Positions 16,907 through 26,114 are shown, counted from the stretch's first letter. The stretch: 64,000 bases of DNA from Enhygromyxa salina (GCF_000737335.2 NZ_JMCC02000020.1:32967-96966), one strand, 5' to 3'. Numbers and translations are program-made. Notes: generated from the letters alone by a model not told the origin.

Positions 16907-19900
16907 GCGCGCAGCTCCGCGGTGAGGGGTTGAACCAAGCGGGTCTCGACCTGAATGATCCGCGAGTCGGGGGCGCCGCCTTCGTCGAGCACGAGCAACC
17001 GCGCGTGGGCGAGGCGGGTCAGCTCGGCGTCGAGGTCGAGCAGCTCCGGGCCTTGCAGGCCAATTAAGTCCGCGCGCCGCAGCGGACCGTGGAGCATGAG
17101 CGCGGCGAGCAAGACCCGGCTCGACACCGGCAGCGCGGCGGTCAGCGGGCAGGGGTACCCCGGCAGCGGACCGACCACGACGCTGCCATCACGCGGATCG
17201 AGGTGGGCGGCGGCGAGCCACAGGCGCAGCGCTTGGCGGACGTTGCCGCCGCTGAGCTGGGCCAGCCGCTCGTACGCGGCCTGCTCGAGTCCCCGCCGCA
17301 GCCGCCACGCGGTCTGCGGCCCGCGAACCCACTCGGTCAGTGAAGGCGTGCCCGCGGCGATCCGCAGCGGGTAGCCCGAGAGTCGATGGCGACCGTCGAG
17401 CACGGCCGCGAGCTGGGGCGCGTCCATGGCCGGCACCCACACCGCGGTCGAGAACCGAGCGCGGAGCTCGATCGCCGCGTCGAGCAGAGGCACCGCCGGT
17501 TCGGCGATCAGCACCACCCAGAGCACCTGCTTGCTGGTCGCGGCGACCAGCTCGAGGAACCGACGGAGCCGCTGGAGGCCGTCGCTGGTGCGGCGAAACA
17601 GGCGCTCGGTGTTCTCGACCACGATCATCGGGCAGCGCTCCATGGCGGCGTCGGTCAGCCCGGTCGAGGTCAGGGCCAGAACCTGCTGCTGCAAGCTTGC
17701 GAAGTCCGTCGCCGGGTCGGCGGTGCCGACGTCGAGCACCGGCGCGAGCGCCCGCGCGAGATCGGCCTCGCGCTCGAGGGCCGGCGACAGTCGCAGCCAG
17801 TGGACCTCCACGCGGTCGCCCAGCGCTTGGATCAGCTGGCGAACGAGCGTGCGCTTGCCGACGCCACGGTCGCCGTGGACCAAGATGGCGCCGCCCCGAC
17901 CGCCAAGGCGATCGCCCACCCAACCGTCGGCCGAAGCCTTCAAGACCGCCAGCTCGGGGCGCGGGATCAACAGGCCAATGGTCTCGGCCGGCACCGACGT
18001 GAACAGCCGCTGGTAGGGCTCGGGCATGGTCGACCGCGGGCCCAGCAACACCCGCCGCCAAGCCGCGACCGCGGCGGCTGTGTGACGATCGGTCGACAGC
18101 GCCGAGAACTCATCACCCAGCGTGCGGCTCAGGGTGTGGGCGCGCTCGACCCACGCCGCCTGATGCTCGCGCAGCCAGTCGGACATCGCCGCGCGCGGGC
18201 CCTCTTCCAGGCGACGCTGACGGCGGCGTAGCTCGTCCCAGCGCGCGCTCCGGATCGGCTCGAGCCCGGTCCGCTCGGCGGCGGCGATCGTGTCCTCGAC
18301 GTGCTCGCGGACCAGCTTGGCCAGCGCCTCGACCTGCGCGCGCGCGGCCTCGAGCAGGCTGGTCAGTCGCTCGCTCAGGCCCGCGTCGACCGGCTCGGCC
18401 TCGGGGCGGGCGACGCCGCGCCCGGTGGCCGCGCCCGGTCCGGCGAGGTGATACTCGGCGACGCGGGCGATGTGGACCAAGGTCTGGCGCAGGCTGTCGA
18501 GCCCCGCACCCAGCTCGTCGTCGGCGCTGGCTCGGGCGACGCCAAAGTCGTGCAGCAGCGTCTGGGCCAGCCAGCCGCGCAGGCGGATGCTGGTTCGTCG
18601 CGGATCGGGGTTGAGCGGATCGCCGAGCTCGAGCTCCGCGCTGGGGGCGAGTTGATCCGGCGCGGTGGCCAGCGCGAGCAGCAACGCGGGCGGCTGCGCG
18701 ACGGCGAGGGCCGTGAGCTCCGAGCGCAGGCGTTCGACGTGTTCACCCATTCGCGACAGATCCCGCCCGAGCGCGGACGCTTCGCTGCCCATGGTGAACC
18801 CGTCCACGAAGACGTCCGCAAGCGGGCGAGAAGCGCTCGCCCGAGCTGAAACGAGATCCGGGCCAGGATCGGCGCCAGGAGCCGCTGACGGCCCCGACGC
18901 GGTCGCGGCGATCCGCGCGAGGGTGTCGTCGAAGTCGTGTCCGAGCGCCGCGAGGATCGTCGTGAAGCTGTGCTCGAACTCGTGCGCCGCCAGGTGAATG
19001 CTGGTTGCGACATGCTCGGCGTGGGCGAGGGCCAACAGCGCGTCAAACCGGCCGGCTCCAGCCTCGCGGTCGCGAGCGCTGCGCTCGAGCAGCTCGGCGC
19101 TCGCGGCTTGGGCCGCGTCGTAGCGCCTCGATGGTCGGGTCCGCCAGGCCGGCAGCTCGAGCGTGCCCGCGATCTCGACCGACGCGAGGAAGGTCGACCA
19201 GCTGTCGGCGAGCGCGGTCAGGAGGCTGCGCTCGAGGTCGCGGTCGCTGCGTTCGAGCTTCTCGCAGATCCCGGCTTCGCGCGCGGCGGCCTCGGCTTGT
19301 TGATCGCTCAGCCACTGCGCCACGCTGACCGGTGCCCGCGCGTGTGTCCCCGAGCTCGCCGGTGGCGATGCAGCGTGGGGGTCCGCCCCGTGGCTGTCGG
19401 CTTCAGAGGTCGCCCACGTGCCGCGCGCGATCGCCTCGAGGCTGGCGCGGGTCAGGCGATAGTGGTCGAGCAACGCATGCCACAGCTGCGCTTCGATCGG
19501 TCGGGTGCTTCGCCACAGCGCGACGGGGACCGCGAGCGCGACGTCGTGACGCCACAGGCGGCCAAGCGGGACCGTTCGATGACCAGGGCCAACGACCGAG
19601 CGACGCGCCCGTCGGACCATGCGGATCGCCCGAACCCACCGACCGCCGCGCGCTTCAAACAACGCAGCGCCGCGGCTGACCCGAAAGTTCTGGCTGAAGT
19701 CCTGGGCGCGGTCGAGCGCGGCGAACAGCGCGACCAAGCTTCGGCCGTTGAAGGGCGCGACGCTGGCGTAGTCGATCTCGGTCCCGGCCTCGGCGACGGC
19801 GGCGTCGAGTCGCGCGCAGGCCTCGCGAGCGTCGCGGCCGAGCGACGCCTCGGATCGAGCGGGCTCGGGCGCGGGCTCGGGCTCTAGCTCCAGCTCCAGC

Positions 19901-21477
19901 GCCGAGCTGATCGTGGAGGCGAGCGCCTCGACGAGCGCCGAGCGTCGCCGCGATCGGGCCATGACCTCGCCTTCGATCAGTCCGGTCTGCGCGCTCGTGA
20001 CGACGCCGTGAAGCTGCTCGAGCCGGAGCGAGAGGGCTGGATCGCTGGCCCGGGGGGCGACCAGCTCGGTGCCGCGCTCGGCCTGCGTGGGCGCGACCTG
20101 TTCGTGCGCGATGCTGGACGCCAGCTGCTCGGCCCCGCGCTCGCGCGCGGCCGCCGACTCGCCGGCTCCGTCGAGGGCGCGAGCCAAGAACAACGGCCCG
20201 CCAACCACGTAGAACAGGATCGTCGCCATCGTCACGGTCTGGACCTGGGCGCCCCAGCCGGGGATCGCTTCGGCGACCATCGCAGCGAGGACCAGGTCGA
20301 CCCCGCCTTGCGAGAAGAACGACACCTGCAGGCGGCGGCGCGTGGCCTCGTCGACACCGGCGACGCGCGCCCCAAACCCGATGCCAACCACGAACAGGCC
20401 CGAGCGCAGGACAACCAGGATCAAGGTCAGCGGCAGGTACACCGTGACCGCGACCAGATCCAAGTTCGCGGCCTGGGCCGTGAAGTACACGACGAACACC
20501 GGCAGCGCGATGCGCTCGAAGGCCTCGACCAAGGTGTGCCCGTAGCGCGAAAAATTCTGGACGATGAACCCGGCGACCAAGAACGCGAGCAGGGTCTCGG
20601 CGTGGAGCCGGCTGGCCACGAACGCGGTGACGAACACCAGCGCGAGCGAGAACAGCAGCACCTCGCGCTGAACGAAGCGCAGGTACAGGATGAACGCGAT
20701 CCCCACGACCACGCCAAGCGCCAGCGCCCAACCAAACTCCGCGGCGATGTGGGGCAGCTGCGCGCCCAGGCTCTCGAGCGACAAGCCCTCGGGCGAGATC
20801 AGCAGCTTGGCCAGGGCCAGGACCAGCAAGAAAGTCGCGACCAAGATCAGATCCCCGATCACGACCACGCCCAGCACCAGCGAGGTGAAGCGGCCGCGCG
20901 CGTGGACCTCTTGCAAGATCGCCAGGGTCGCCGCGGGGCTCATGCCGACCGCGAGCGCGCCAAACAACAGGGCCCCAGCGATCCGTCCGGGCAGCGGCAG
21001 CGCGGCCAAGAACGGCACCGCGCTCGGGACCACGAAGGTCAGCGCCAGCACGACGCCAGCGACCAAGGGCAACACCAGCACGAACACCGTCCCGCAGATC
21101 GCCGCGAGCTTGCCCAGGTTCTCGCGTAGCTCGGGCAGCTTGATCTCGCCGCCGCCCATGGTCCCGATCACCCCAACCGCCAACACGTTGACCAGGCCGA
21201 GATCGCGGATCGCCTGGTCCCCGAGCGGCGCCAAGCTGGGATCGCCCAGCGTCATAGCGACCAGCTTGGGCCCAAACAACACCCCGGCCGCGAGGTAGCC
21301 AAGCAGGGCAGGCAAGCGCATGCGCCGGGCCAGCTCGCCCATTGTGTAGGCCCCGACCAAGATGAAGCCGGTCGTCAGCAGGGTCAGCGAGTCGACGGCC
21401 GCGCTCGTCGTGACGCCGTGGTGGATCACCACCTGCATCAGCAACACGAGCACGACGAGGACGAGGAGCTGGCGCAT
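16891..21477 (-). CDS. CPA2-type cation/proton antiporter fused to a large cytosolic region with an AAA ATPase
   Basis: The protein has 1528 residues. Residues ~1-430 form a Kef/NhaP-like antiporter of about 12 helices (LLGYLAAGVLFGP, LLAFLVAGFIVQN, SFFSQGGVDLVLAAMVAEAI). Residues ~430-1150 are Ala/Arg/Glu-rich, probably long helices. Residues ~1160-1528 hold a STAND/ExeA-like ATPase: Walker A HGDRGVGKRT near residue 1203, Walker B CPMIVVENTE near 1286, then a winged-helix-like end. Kef proteins normally carry RCK/TrkA-N domains; this ATPase tail is unusual. Residues ~876-899 are encoded by a copy of the 75-bp repeat. It sits 6 bases after another antiporter and overlaps the MscS gene. The transported ion is unknown. 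Confidence 0.88.
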   Translation of the reverse strand: MRQLLVLVVLVLLMQVVIHHGVTTSAAVDSLTLLTTGFILVGAYTMGELARRMRLPALLGYLAAGVLFGPKLVAMTLGDPSLAPLGDQAIRDLGLVNVLAVGVIGTMGGGEIKLPELRENLGKLAAICGTVFVLVLPLVAGVVLALTFVVPSAVPFLAALPLPGRIAGALLFGALAVGMSPAATLAILQEVHARGRFTSLVLGVVVIGDLILVATFLLVLALAKLLISPEGLSLESLGAQLPHIAAEFGWALALGVVVGIAFILYLRFVQREVLLFSLALVFVTAFVASRLHAETLLAFLVAGFIVQNFSRYGHTLVEAFERIALPVFVVYFTAQAANLDLVAVTVYLPLTLILVVLRSGLFVVGIGFGARVAGVDEATRRRLQVSFFSQGGVDLVLAAMVAEAIPGWGAQVQTVTMATILFYVVGGPLFLARALDGAGESAAARERGAEQLASSIAHEQVAPTQAERGTELVAPRASDPALSLRLEQLHGVVTSAQTGLIEGEVMARSRRRSALVEALASTISSALELELEPEPAPEPARSEASLGRDAREACARLDAAVAEAGTEIDYASVAPFNGRSLVALFAALDRAQDFSQNFRVSRGAALFEARGGRWVRAIRMVRRARRSVVGPGHRTVPLGRLWRHDVALAVPVALWRSTRPIEAQLWHALLDHYRLTRASLEAIARGTWATSEADSHGADPHAASPPASSGTHARAPVSVAQWLSDQQAEAAAREAGICEKLERSDRDLERSLLTALADSWSTFLASVEIAGTLELPAWRTRPSRRYDAAQAASAELLERSARDREAGAGRFDALLALAHAEHVATSIHLAAHEFEHSFTTILAALGHDFDDTLARIAATASGPSAAPGADPGPDLVSARASASRPLADVFVDGFTMGSEASALGRDLSRMGEHVERLRSELTALAVAQPPALLLALATAPDQLAPSAELELGDPLNPDPRRTSIRLRGWLAQTLLHDFGVARASADDELGAGLDSLRQTLVHIARVAEYHLAGPGAATGRGVARPEAEPVDAGLSERLTSLLEAARAQVEALAKLVREHVEDTIAAAERTGLEPIRSARWDELRRRQRRLEEGPRAAMSDWLREHQAAWVERAHTLSRTLGDEFSALSTDRHTAAAVAAWRRVLLGPRSTMPEPYQRLFTSVPAETIGLLIPRPELAVLKASADGWVGDRLGGRGGAILVHGDRGVGKRTLVRQLIQALGDRVEVHWLRLSPALEREADLARALAPVLDVGTADPATDFASLQQQVLALTSTGLTDAAMERCPMIVVENTERLFRRTSDGLQRLRRFLELVAATSKQVLWVVLIAEPAVPLLDAAIELRARFSTAVWVPAMDAPQLAAVLDGRHRLSGYPLRIAAGTPSLTEWVRGPQTAWRLRRGLEQAAYERLAQLSGGNVRQALRLWLAAAHLDPRDGSVVVGPLPGYPCPLTAALPVSSRVLLAALMLHGPLRRADLIGLQGPELLDLDAELTRLAHARLLVLDEGGAPDSRIIQVETRLVQPLTAELRACNLL
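18782..18851 (-). repeat. Dispersed copy of the 75-bp repeat inside the antiporter-ATPase gene
   Basis: Read on the minus strand, these ~70 bases match the tandem repeat at 725-1050 with five differences. The hairpin arms CGGGCGAG and CTCGCCCG are kept exactly. It is in frame and translates as SARASASRPLADVFVDGFTM, the same frame as in the tandem array. It lies in the helical, low-conservation region of the fusion protein, where extra residues would be tolerated. Confidence 0.9.
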
Positions 21478-21483
21478 GGCGGG

Positions 21484-22767
21484 TTACCCGGCGGGGGACT
21501 TGGAGACCTCCGTGGCGATCCCGGCGGTGTCGGCCAGCCACCGCCGGACCGCGCGGACCGAGTGCAGCTCGAGCAGGACCAAGGCCGTGACCAGGGGGCC
21601 GTAGGCGTCGACGATCCCCGGGGCCTGGCGATAGACCAGGCCGATGCTGAGCACGAAGGCCAGGGTCAGCCCGCCCGGTGCTGCAGTCGCGGGGCCCAGG
21701 TTGGCCGGGACCCCCCCAAACCGAGCTGCGAGCGCTCCGCCGAGATAGCGGCCGACCCAGCGCACCGCCAAGAACGGCAGGATCATCGCGTAGACCCAGA
21801 CTTGCCCGCCCACCCACTCGAGCCCGGCAAAAAAGTACAGGGCGATCACGAAGGGCTGCTTGATCGACCGCATGGTCCGCGTGGCCTCGTCCGCGTGGGG
21901 GCTGGTCCGCGCGAAGGTCAGCCCCGCGATGAAGTTGACGAAGATCCCCGAGACGTCCATCGCGTAGGCGAAGCCGCCGCCGAGGAACACCATGCCCACG
22001 ACCACCGTCAGCAGGGTCCGCTCGTCGAGCTTGCGGTGGATGACGACCCCAAACAGCAGCCCAAGCACGACGCCGGCGCCCACTTGGATACCCAGCGCCA
22101 ACCCAGCCCCGGCCAGGGGGCGCGTGTCGAGGACCGTGGTGTCGTTGATCAGCGCGTAGAGCAGCCCGAACCCGAGCACGGCCAGGGCCCGGACCCGGTT
22201 GGCGACCGCGATCCCGATCGCGGGCGCCGGGCCCTTGGCGCCGAGCGTGTAGGCCAAGCTGCCGATCAGCGCGCCGTCGCTGCCAAGCGCGACGACCCCC
22301 GCGAACAGCAGGGCCGCCGTCCAGGCGTGGTCGCCGTCAATCGAGTACCCGAGCGCCCACGCGACTGACAGCGGCAGCGCGATGACCACCAACGCCGTGA
22401 ACGAGGTGATCGACAGGGCCGCCGCCCAGGCACCGCGAACCCGGGACTCGCCGCCACGCTCGCCGAGCTCGAGCCCCGCGAGCATCCCCAGGGCGCCAGC
22501 GCCAAGCAGCAGCACTGGGCGGATGTCCCGGATCAGCTCGGCGTCGAGCAGGCCCAGCAGCGGCCCAAGCACGATGCCCAGCGCGATGTACTCGATGCCA
22601 CCCGCGAAGCTGAACCGCCGGGCCAGGCGCTCGACCGCGAGGTGGGTGATCACATAGCCAACGCCGACCGCGGCGAACAGCACGATGATCCGCTGAAAGG
22701 TCTGGTCGCTGATCCCAGCCGCGAGCGCGGTCCGTGGCCACGCGAACATAGCCAACGCCGCGAGCAT
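21484..22767 (-). CDS. Kef/CPA2-like cation:proton antiporter membrane protein
   Basis: The protein has 427 residues. ATG 22767 is chosen because GGTGAG precedes it and it opens a clean signal-like segment (MLAALAMFAWPRTALAAG). TTG 22824 would add 19 residues. It has about 12 hydrophobic helices, including GIEYIALGIVLGPLLGLLD, the intramembrane acidic pair region LLFAGVVALGSDGALIG, and GGFAYAMDVSGIFVNFIAGLTF. This resembles the Kef-type antiporter core without any nucleotide-binding tail. The antiporter-ATPase fusion starts 6 bases downstream. The two related transporters may form a heteromer (inference). Two strong hairpins lie upstream, separating this operon from the tail-fibre-like genes. 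Confidence 0.85.
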   Translation of the reverse strand: MLAALAMFAWPRTALAAGISDQTFQRIIVLFAAVGVGYVITHLAVERLARRFSFAGGIEYIALGIVLGPLLGLLDAELIRDIRPVLLLGAGALGMLAGLELGERGGESRVRGAWAAALSITSFTALVVIALPLSVAWALGYSIDGDHAWTAALLFAGVVALGSDGALIGSLAYTLGAKGPAPAIGIAVANRVRALAVLGFGLLYALINDTTVLDTRPLAGAGLALGIQVGAGVVLGLLFGVVIHRKLDERTLLTVVVGMVFLGGGFAYAMDVSGIFVNFIAGLTFARTSPHADEATRTMRSIKQPFVIALYFFAGLEWVGGQVWVYAMILPFLAVRWVGRYLGGALAARFGGVPANLGPATAAPGGLTLAFVLSIGLVYRQAPGIVDAYGPLVTALVLLELHSVRAVRRWLADTAGIATEVSKSPAG

Positions 22768-22893
22768 GCAGCTCACCCGAAACGTCCTGCCGCCGAAGCG
22801 CGAGCACGAGAGGGGGCGATCCAATTGTTGGCACGCTAGAGCACTCTGGGCAGCGGCGCCATGGATTTTACATTCATGGTCAACGGAAGGCGC

Positions 22894-22925
22894 GGGGTGC
22901 AGCGTCTTGGCAGGCGCTGCACCCC
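22894..22925. terminator. Strong hairpin with an 11-base perfect stem
   Basis: Arms 22894-22904 (GGGGTGCAGCG) and 22915-22925 (CGCTGCACCCC) enclose a 10-base loop. There is no T-run. It lies between the end of the leftward tail-fibre-like genes and the start of the transporter operon, so it probably ends the former's transcript or shields the latter. Confidence 0.5.
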
Positions 22926-22940
22926 GGGCCCCTGGGTGTG

Positions 22941-22976
22941 ATCGGAGCCCACGGTGCGTGCACCGCGGGCTCCGAT
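22941..22976. terminator. Second strong hairpin, nested stems
   Basis: Outer arms are 22941-22950 (ATCGGAGCCC) and 22967-22976 (GGGCTCCGAT), a 10-base perfect stem. An inner stem is GGTGC/GCACC. It lies 56 bases past the stop of the gene ending at 23032. Together with the 22894-22925 hairpin it is a good candidate for transcription termination without a U-tract. Confidence 0.5.
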
Positions 22977-23031
22977 CCAGTCGTCAGCTCCACGCCCTAC
23001 GGCGGACGCGTTGCTGGGGTCGCGGGCGAAT

Positions 23032-23895
23032 TCAGCGTCCGATCGCCAGCCAGTTGAAGGCCCGCGCGCCATCGATCGAGCCGTCGCGGTCGACGATGAA
23101 GCTGCGCGGGTTGACCGGCCGCGTCAGCGACAGGCCCTGCTTGAAGTTGCCAGCGGCGAGGGTCGTGAACACGGCGAAGTCCATGTCCTCGAACGACTGG
23201 TTCAGCTCGAACAGCTGCTCGTGGTCCGAGTCGGTGATCCCTTGGCCCCACTGCAGCTTGCACTCGCCAAGCTGCTTGACGCCGGTGCTTTGGTTGCCCG
23301 TACGTGATCCGACTGCGACGTAGTTGAAGTCGATCGAGCCGTTGATGTCGTTGTGGCGGTTGAGGCTCAGCTTGCGGCCGGCCCCGTCGAAGTTGGTGAT
23401 CGACAAGGCCGAGCGGACGTTCGCCTCGGCCACGGTCACCAACGCAGCCGAGGGGCCAGCCCCCAGCGCGACGGGCGTTGTGAAGTGTTGATCGCCGTCG
23501 CTGGTGCTGACCGCGTCTCCCCACAACATCGTGGTGTCCCCGCCCAGCGTTGCGCTGCGGGGATCGGCCTGGGCCGAGCCCGGCGCGTCCCCGACCGCAA
23601 ACCAATAGAAGGGGTAGTGGCCGTCGATCTCGCTGTCCCGGTCGAGCGTGAAGCCGCTGGCGGTGCGGCTGGTGAAGGGCATGGCGCTGCGCACGTCGCC
23701 GCGCGAGCAGGTGGTGAGCAGCGCGTAGCAGCGGCTGGCAAAGGCTCGCTGAAAGCTGAAGCTCTGCGCGCCGTCGCTGGTGCTGTCGGCCTGGCCCCAC
23801 TGGAACATGAGGTTGCCCTCGATCGCGGAGGCGCGAAAGCCGTTGTAGTGCAGGCCGCCGCTGCCCAGTTGAATGATGTATCGCTCGTTTGTCAT
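23032..23895 (-). CDS. Three-repeat protein of phage tail-fibre gp53-like domains
   Basis: The protein has 287 residues with no signal peptide, and GGAG lies 8 bases before ATG 23895. It consists of three ~90-residue units. Each opens with a LMFQWGQ / TMLWGDA / LQWGQG motif, continues with TSDGxQxF, a variable strand region and NVRSALSI-type segments, and closes with LDRDSEIDGHYPFYWFAVG or a similar IDG...F.W.A.G motif. This matches the C-terminal tip domain of tail fibres (gp53-like), which binds surface ligands. No phage structural or lysis genes are nearby. It lies 19 bases after a larger gene with three more units, so the pair is probably an operon of lectin-like or fibre proteins. Confidence 0.75.
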   Translation of the reverse strand: MTNERYIIQLGSGGLHYNGFRASAIEGNLMFQWGQADSTSDGAQSFSFQRAFASRCYALLTTCSRGDVRSAMPFTSRTASGFTLDRDSEIDGHYPFYWFAVGDAPGSAQADPRSATLGGDTTMLWGDAVSTSDGDQHFTTPVALGAGPSAALVTVAEANVRSALSITNFDGAGRKLSLNRHNDINGSIDFNYVAVGSRTGNQSTGVKQLGECKLQWGQGITDSDHEQLFELNQSFEDMDFAVFTTLAAGNFKQGLSLTRPVNPRSFIVDRDGSIDGARAFNWLAIGR

Positions 23896-23914
23896 ATTGA
23901 TTCTCCTGCGGGGG

Positions 23915-25660
23915 TCACCAGCCGACGGCGATCCAGGTAAAGGGCACGGCGCCGTCGATGGCCCCGTCGCGGTTGGTGGTGAAGCAGCCCTCGTGAATGG
24001 CCCGACTGATCGACAGCGAGCTCTTGACGTTGGCCTGAACGAAAGAGCTGACCACGCTGAAGTTCATTGAAGCGAACGCAGCCGGGAACTCGTACAGCTC
24101 CTCGCCGTCGCTCGTCGAGGTGGCCTCGCCCCACTGCAAGGTGATGTTGTTGGCGCGGAGCAGACCCTGGGCGAGGGTCTTGCCGGGGGCCGGGCCAATC
24201 GCCAAGTAGGTGAAGTCGATGGCCCCGTCGACGTCATTGTCGCGGTTGAGCACGAAGCTGCCTTGGTTCGCGTTGATCGATGCCAGCGCGAGGGCGCTGC
24301 GGATCCCCGCTTCGTCGGTGTTGACGACGACCGCGACAGGCCCGCTGCCGAACCCGCCCGCCAGCGCGAAGCTCTGGTCGCCATCGCTGGTGCTGACGCC
24401 CTTGCCCCACTGGATCCGCACGTCGCCGATGTCGACGTGGTCGTTGTCGCCGAGCTGTTCGCTTGCCCCTGGGGCCTTGCCTAGCGCCACCCAGTGGAGG
24501 GGCATGTGGTAGTCGATCGCGTTGTCCCGGTTGATCACGAACTGGTCCGCGGCCCGGGACGAGACGGACAACGACGAGCGCACGTTGGGCCGTGCGGCGC
24601 TGACCTGGGCCGTCCAACACGGCCCGTCGAAGGGTTGGGCGAACACGAAGCTCTGATCACCGTCGGTGGTGCTGATGCCCTGGCCCCACTGGAACATGAG
24701 CGGCTCGAGCCGCCCGTGGCAAGTGCTGGCGTTGATCAAGAAGGGCGGGGGCGGGCCGCTGCCGCCGCCAAGACCGAACAAATCTTCGACCGTGTCGACG
24801 ATCGCCCCGCCGAAGTCGGCGACGTAGTTGGCGACCTGGGTGCCCATCTGGACCAGCTCATTGGCCCAGGCCACTAGGTAGGCGAGGATCGCCGCGTAGA
24901 TGGCCTCGAGCAGCTCCCCGCAGGACGAGAGCAGCTGCTGCACGCCGTCGAGGGTGGGCGGGATCGACAGCGGGCTGTCGATTGGGCCGATCTGGATGGC
25001 GACGCCGAAGACCTCGACGCTGACGGTGAACTTCTTGGACACGCCGGGGTTGCCAAGCGTGAAGGTGGTGACCTCCTCGAACGAGCACACCGGTGTCAGC
25101 GACACGCCCATGTACTTCACGGGGACGCCAACGTCGACAGTGAGGGTGATGCTGAACTCGTCGCCGTCGAGCTTGACGCGGCCGCTGACGTCCACGCCGC
25201 TGTCGTTGCCCTCGCTGCCACCGCTGCCACCGCTGCCACCGCTGCCACCGCTGCCACCGCTGCCACCGCTGTCACCGTTGCCACCGTCGCCGTCGCCTTT
25301 CGAGAGCAGACCGAGGGGCAGGGGGATGTCGAAGCCGTTGTGGCTGAACTCGGCGTGGAACTCCTTGGAGAATACACCCGCGAGAGCCGTGATTTTTCCG
25401 GATATGCTGCCAGATATGGGATTGAGGGAGCCGGTGATCGAGGCGCCTTGATCTTCGTGGGTGGCGTGGGAAATGCGCAGGATGTCGAAGCCGCCCACGC
25501 TGTGGGCGACAAGCTCGAGGGTGCCCTCGAATCCTGTGTTGTCTTCGTTGGTTACGGTGACGTCGAGGCCACCGATGCTAAGAGTCGTCATTGGCGGTGA
25601 AGGTAGCATGGTGACCGAGGTGATCAACGCGAATATGTACAAAAGAGCGACCAACCTCAT
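23915..25660 (-). CDS. Large protein with three C-terminal tail-fibre gp53-like domains
   Basis: The protein has 581 residues from ATG 25660. ATG 25591 is an alternative that drops the N-terminal hydrophobic segment RLVALLYIFALITSV. Residues ~25-130 and ~160-230 form beta-rich domains without a recognised family. A flexible linker of seven SGG units (9-base DNA repeats at about 25205-25270) separates them. A hydrophobic helical stretch (AAILAYLVAWANELVQM) follows. The last ~240 residues are three gp53-like units (QWGQGISTTDGDQSF, QWGKGVSTSDGDQSF, QWGEATSTSDGEELY), each ending in a W(I/V)A(V/L)G-type or YLAIG motif. These match the three units of the next gene. Role as adhesin or fibre is inferred. 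Confidence 0.7.
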   Translation of the reverse strand: MRLVALLYIFALITSVTMLPSPPMTTLSIGGLDVTVTNEDNTGFEGTLELVAHSVGGFDILRISHATHEDQGASITGSLNPISGSISGKITALAGVFSKEFHAEFSHNGFDIPLPLGLLSKGDGDGGNGDSGGSGGSGGSGGSGGSGGSEGNDSGVDVSGRVKLDGDEFSITLTVDVGVPVKYMGVSLTPVCSFEEVTTFTLGNPGVSKKFTVSVEVFGVAIQIGPIDSPLSIPPTLDGVQQLLSSCGELLEAIYAAILAYLVAWANELVQMGTQVANYVADFGGAIVDTVEDLFGLGGGSGPPPPFLINASTCHGRLEPLMFQWGQGISTTDGDQSFVFAQPFDGPCWTAQVSAARPNVRSSLSVSSRAADQFVINRDNAIDYHMPLHWVALGKAPGASEQLGDNDHVDIGDVRIQWGKGVSTSDGDQSFALAGGFGSGPVAVVVNTDEAGIRSALALASINANQGSFVLNRDNDVDGAIDFTYLAIGPAPGKTLAQGLLRANNITLQWGEATSTSDGEELYEFPAAFASMNFSVVSSFVQANVKSSLSISRAIHEGCFTTNRDGAIDGAVPFTWIAVGW

Positions 25661-25850
25661 TGACACACTTCGAGGTGGGGTGTCGATGTAATGTTACGAA
25701 TTGTCGAGGTTGACACATGAACGTATTAGCGAACCCGCCCACAGTGTGGCGCGTGAATTGCGAGGTGTTGCCGGGCGCGCGTGTGTGGACACAGCCCGGC
25801 TGATGTGCCTGCTCAGCGCCGCTGCTGCGATCAGGGGCGTCGAGTCGCGC

Positions 25851-26114
25851 TCAGCTCCTGTCTGGTTTTGCGTGCGGAGCAACGCCGTCAAAGTAGCCCG
25901 AGCCGATGTGCACATCGATCATGTCCCCAGCGCTGATCAACCGAAGCTGTGGCAGCCCGACATCGAGATCGCAGGGCTCCGCTTCACCGGTCTCGGGGTT
26001 CACGTCAATGATGACATGGCTGATATTCCGGCTGGTCTTGCCCCGCTTCTCGCGACATTGTAGGCGTTTATGCGCTGCCGTCTGGATTGTGGTCACATTC
26101 TCGTTGAGCGCCAC
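25851..26114 (-). CDS. Orphan fragment or small hypothetical gene
   Basis: From GTG 26114 the frame gives 87 residues with GC-rich third positions, so it was probably coding (VIIDVNPETGEAEPCDLDVG and SAGDMIDVHIGSGYFDG are ordinary protein sequence). There is no Shine-Dalgarno. The same frame is open back to 26186, where a TAG interrupts what also looks like protein (CALQIVANTASNNSQGQ). This suggests a decayed gene end rather than a complete gene. I recognise no family. It sits between the tail-fibre-like pair and the MYND-finger gene in a stretch of lower GC. Confidence 0.35.
   Translation of the reverse strand: MALNENVTTIQTAAHKRLQCREKRGKTSRNISHVIIDVNPETGEAEPCDLDVGLPQLRLISAGDMIDVHIGSGYFDGVAPHAKPDRS

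Noticed and set aside
20008..21129. Plus-strand 373-codon frame
   Set aside because: It is antisense to the antiporter helices and composed mainly of Arg/Gln/Asp, the usual product of reading hydrophobic high-GC codons backwards.
23032..25660. Prophage
   Set aside because: Tail-fibre-like units are the only phage-related sequence; no integrase, terminase, capsid or lysis gene is present.
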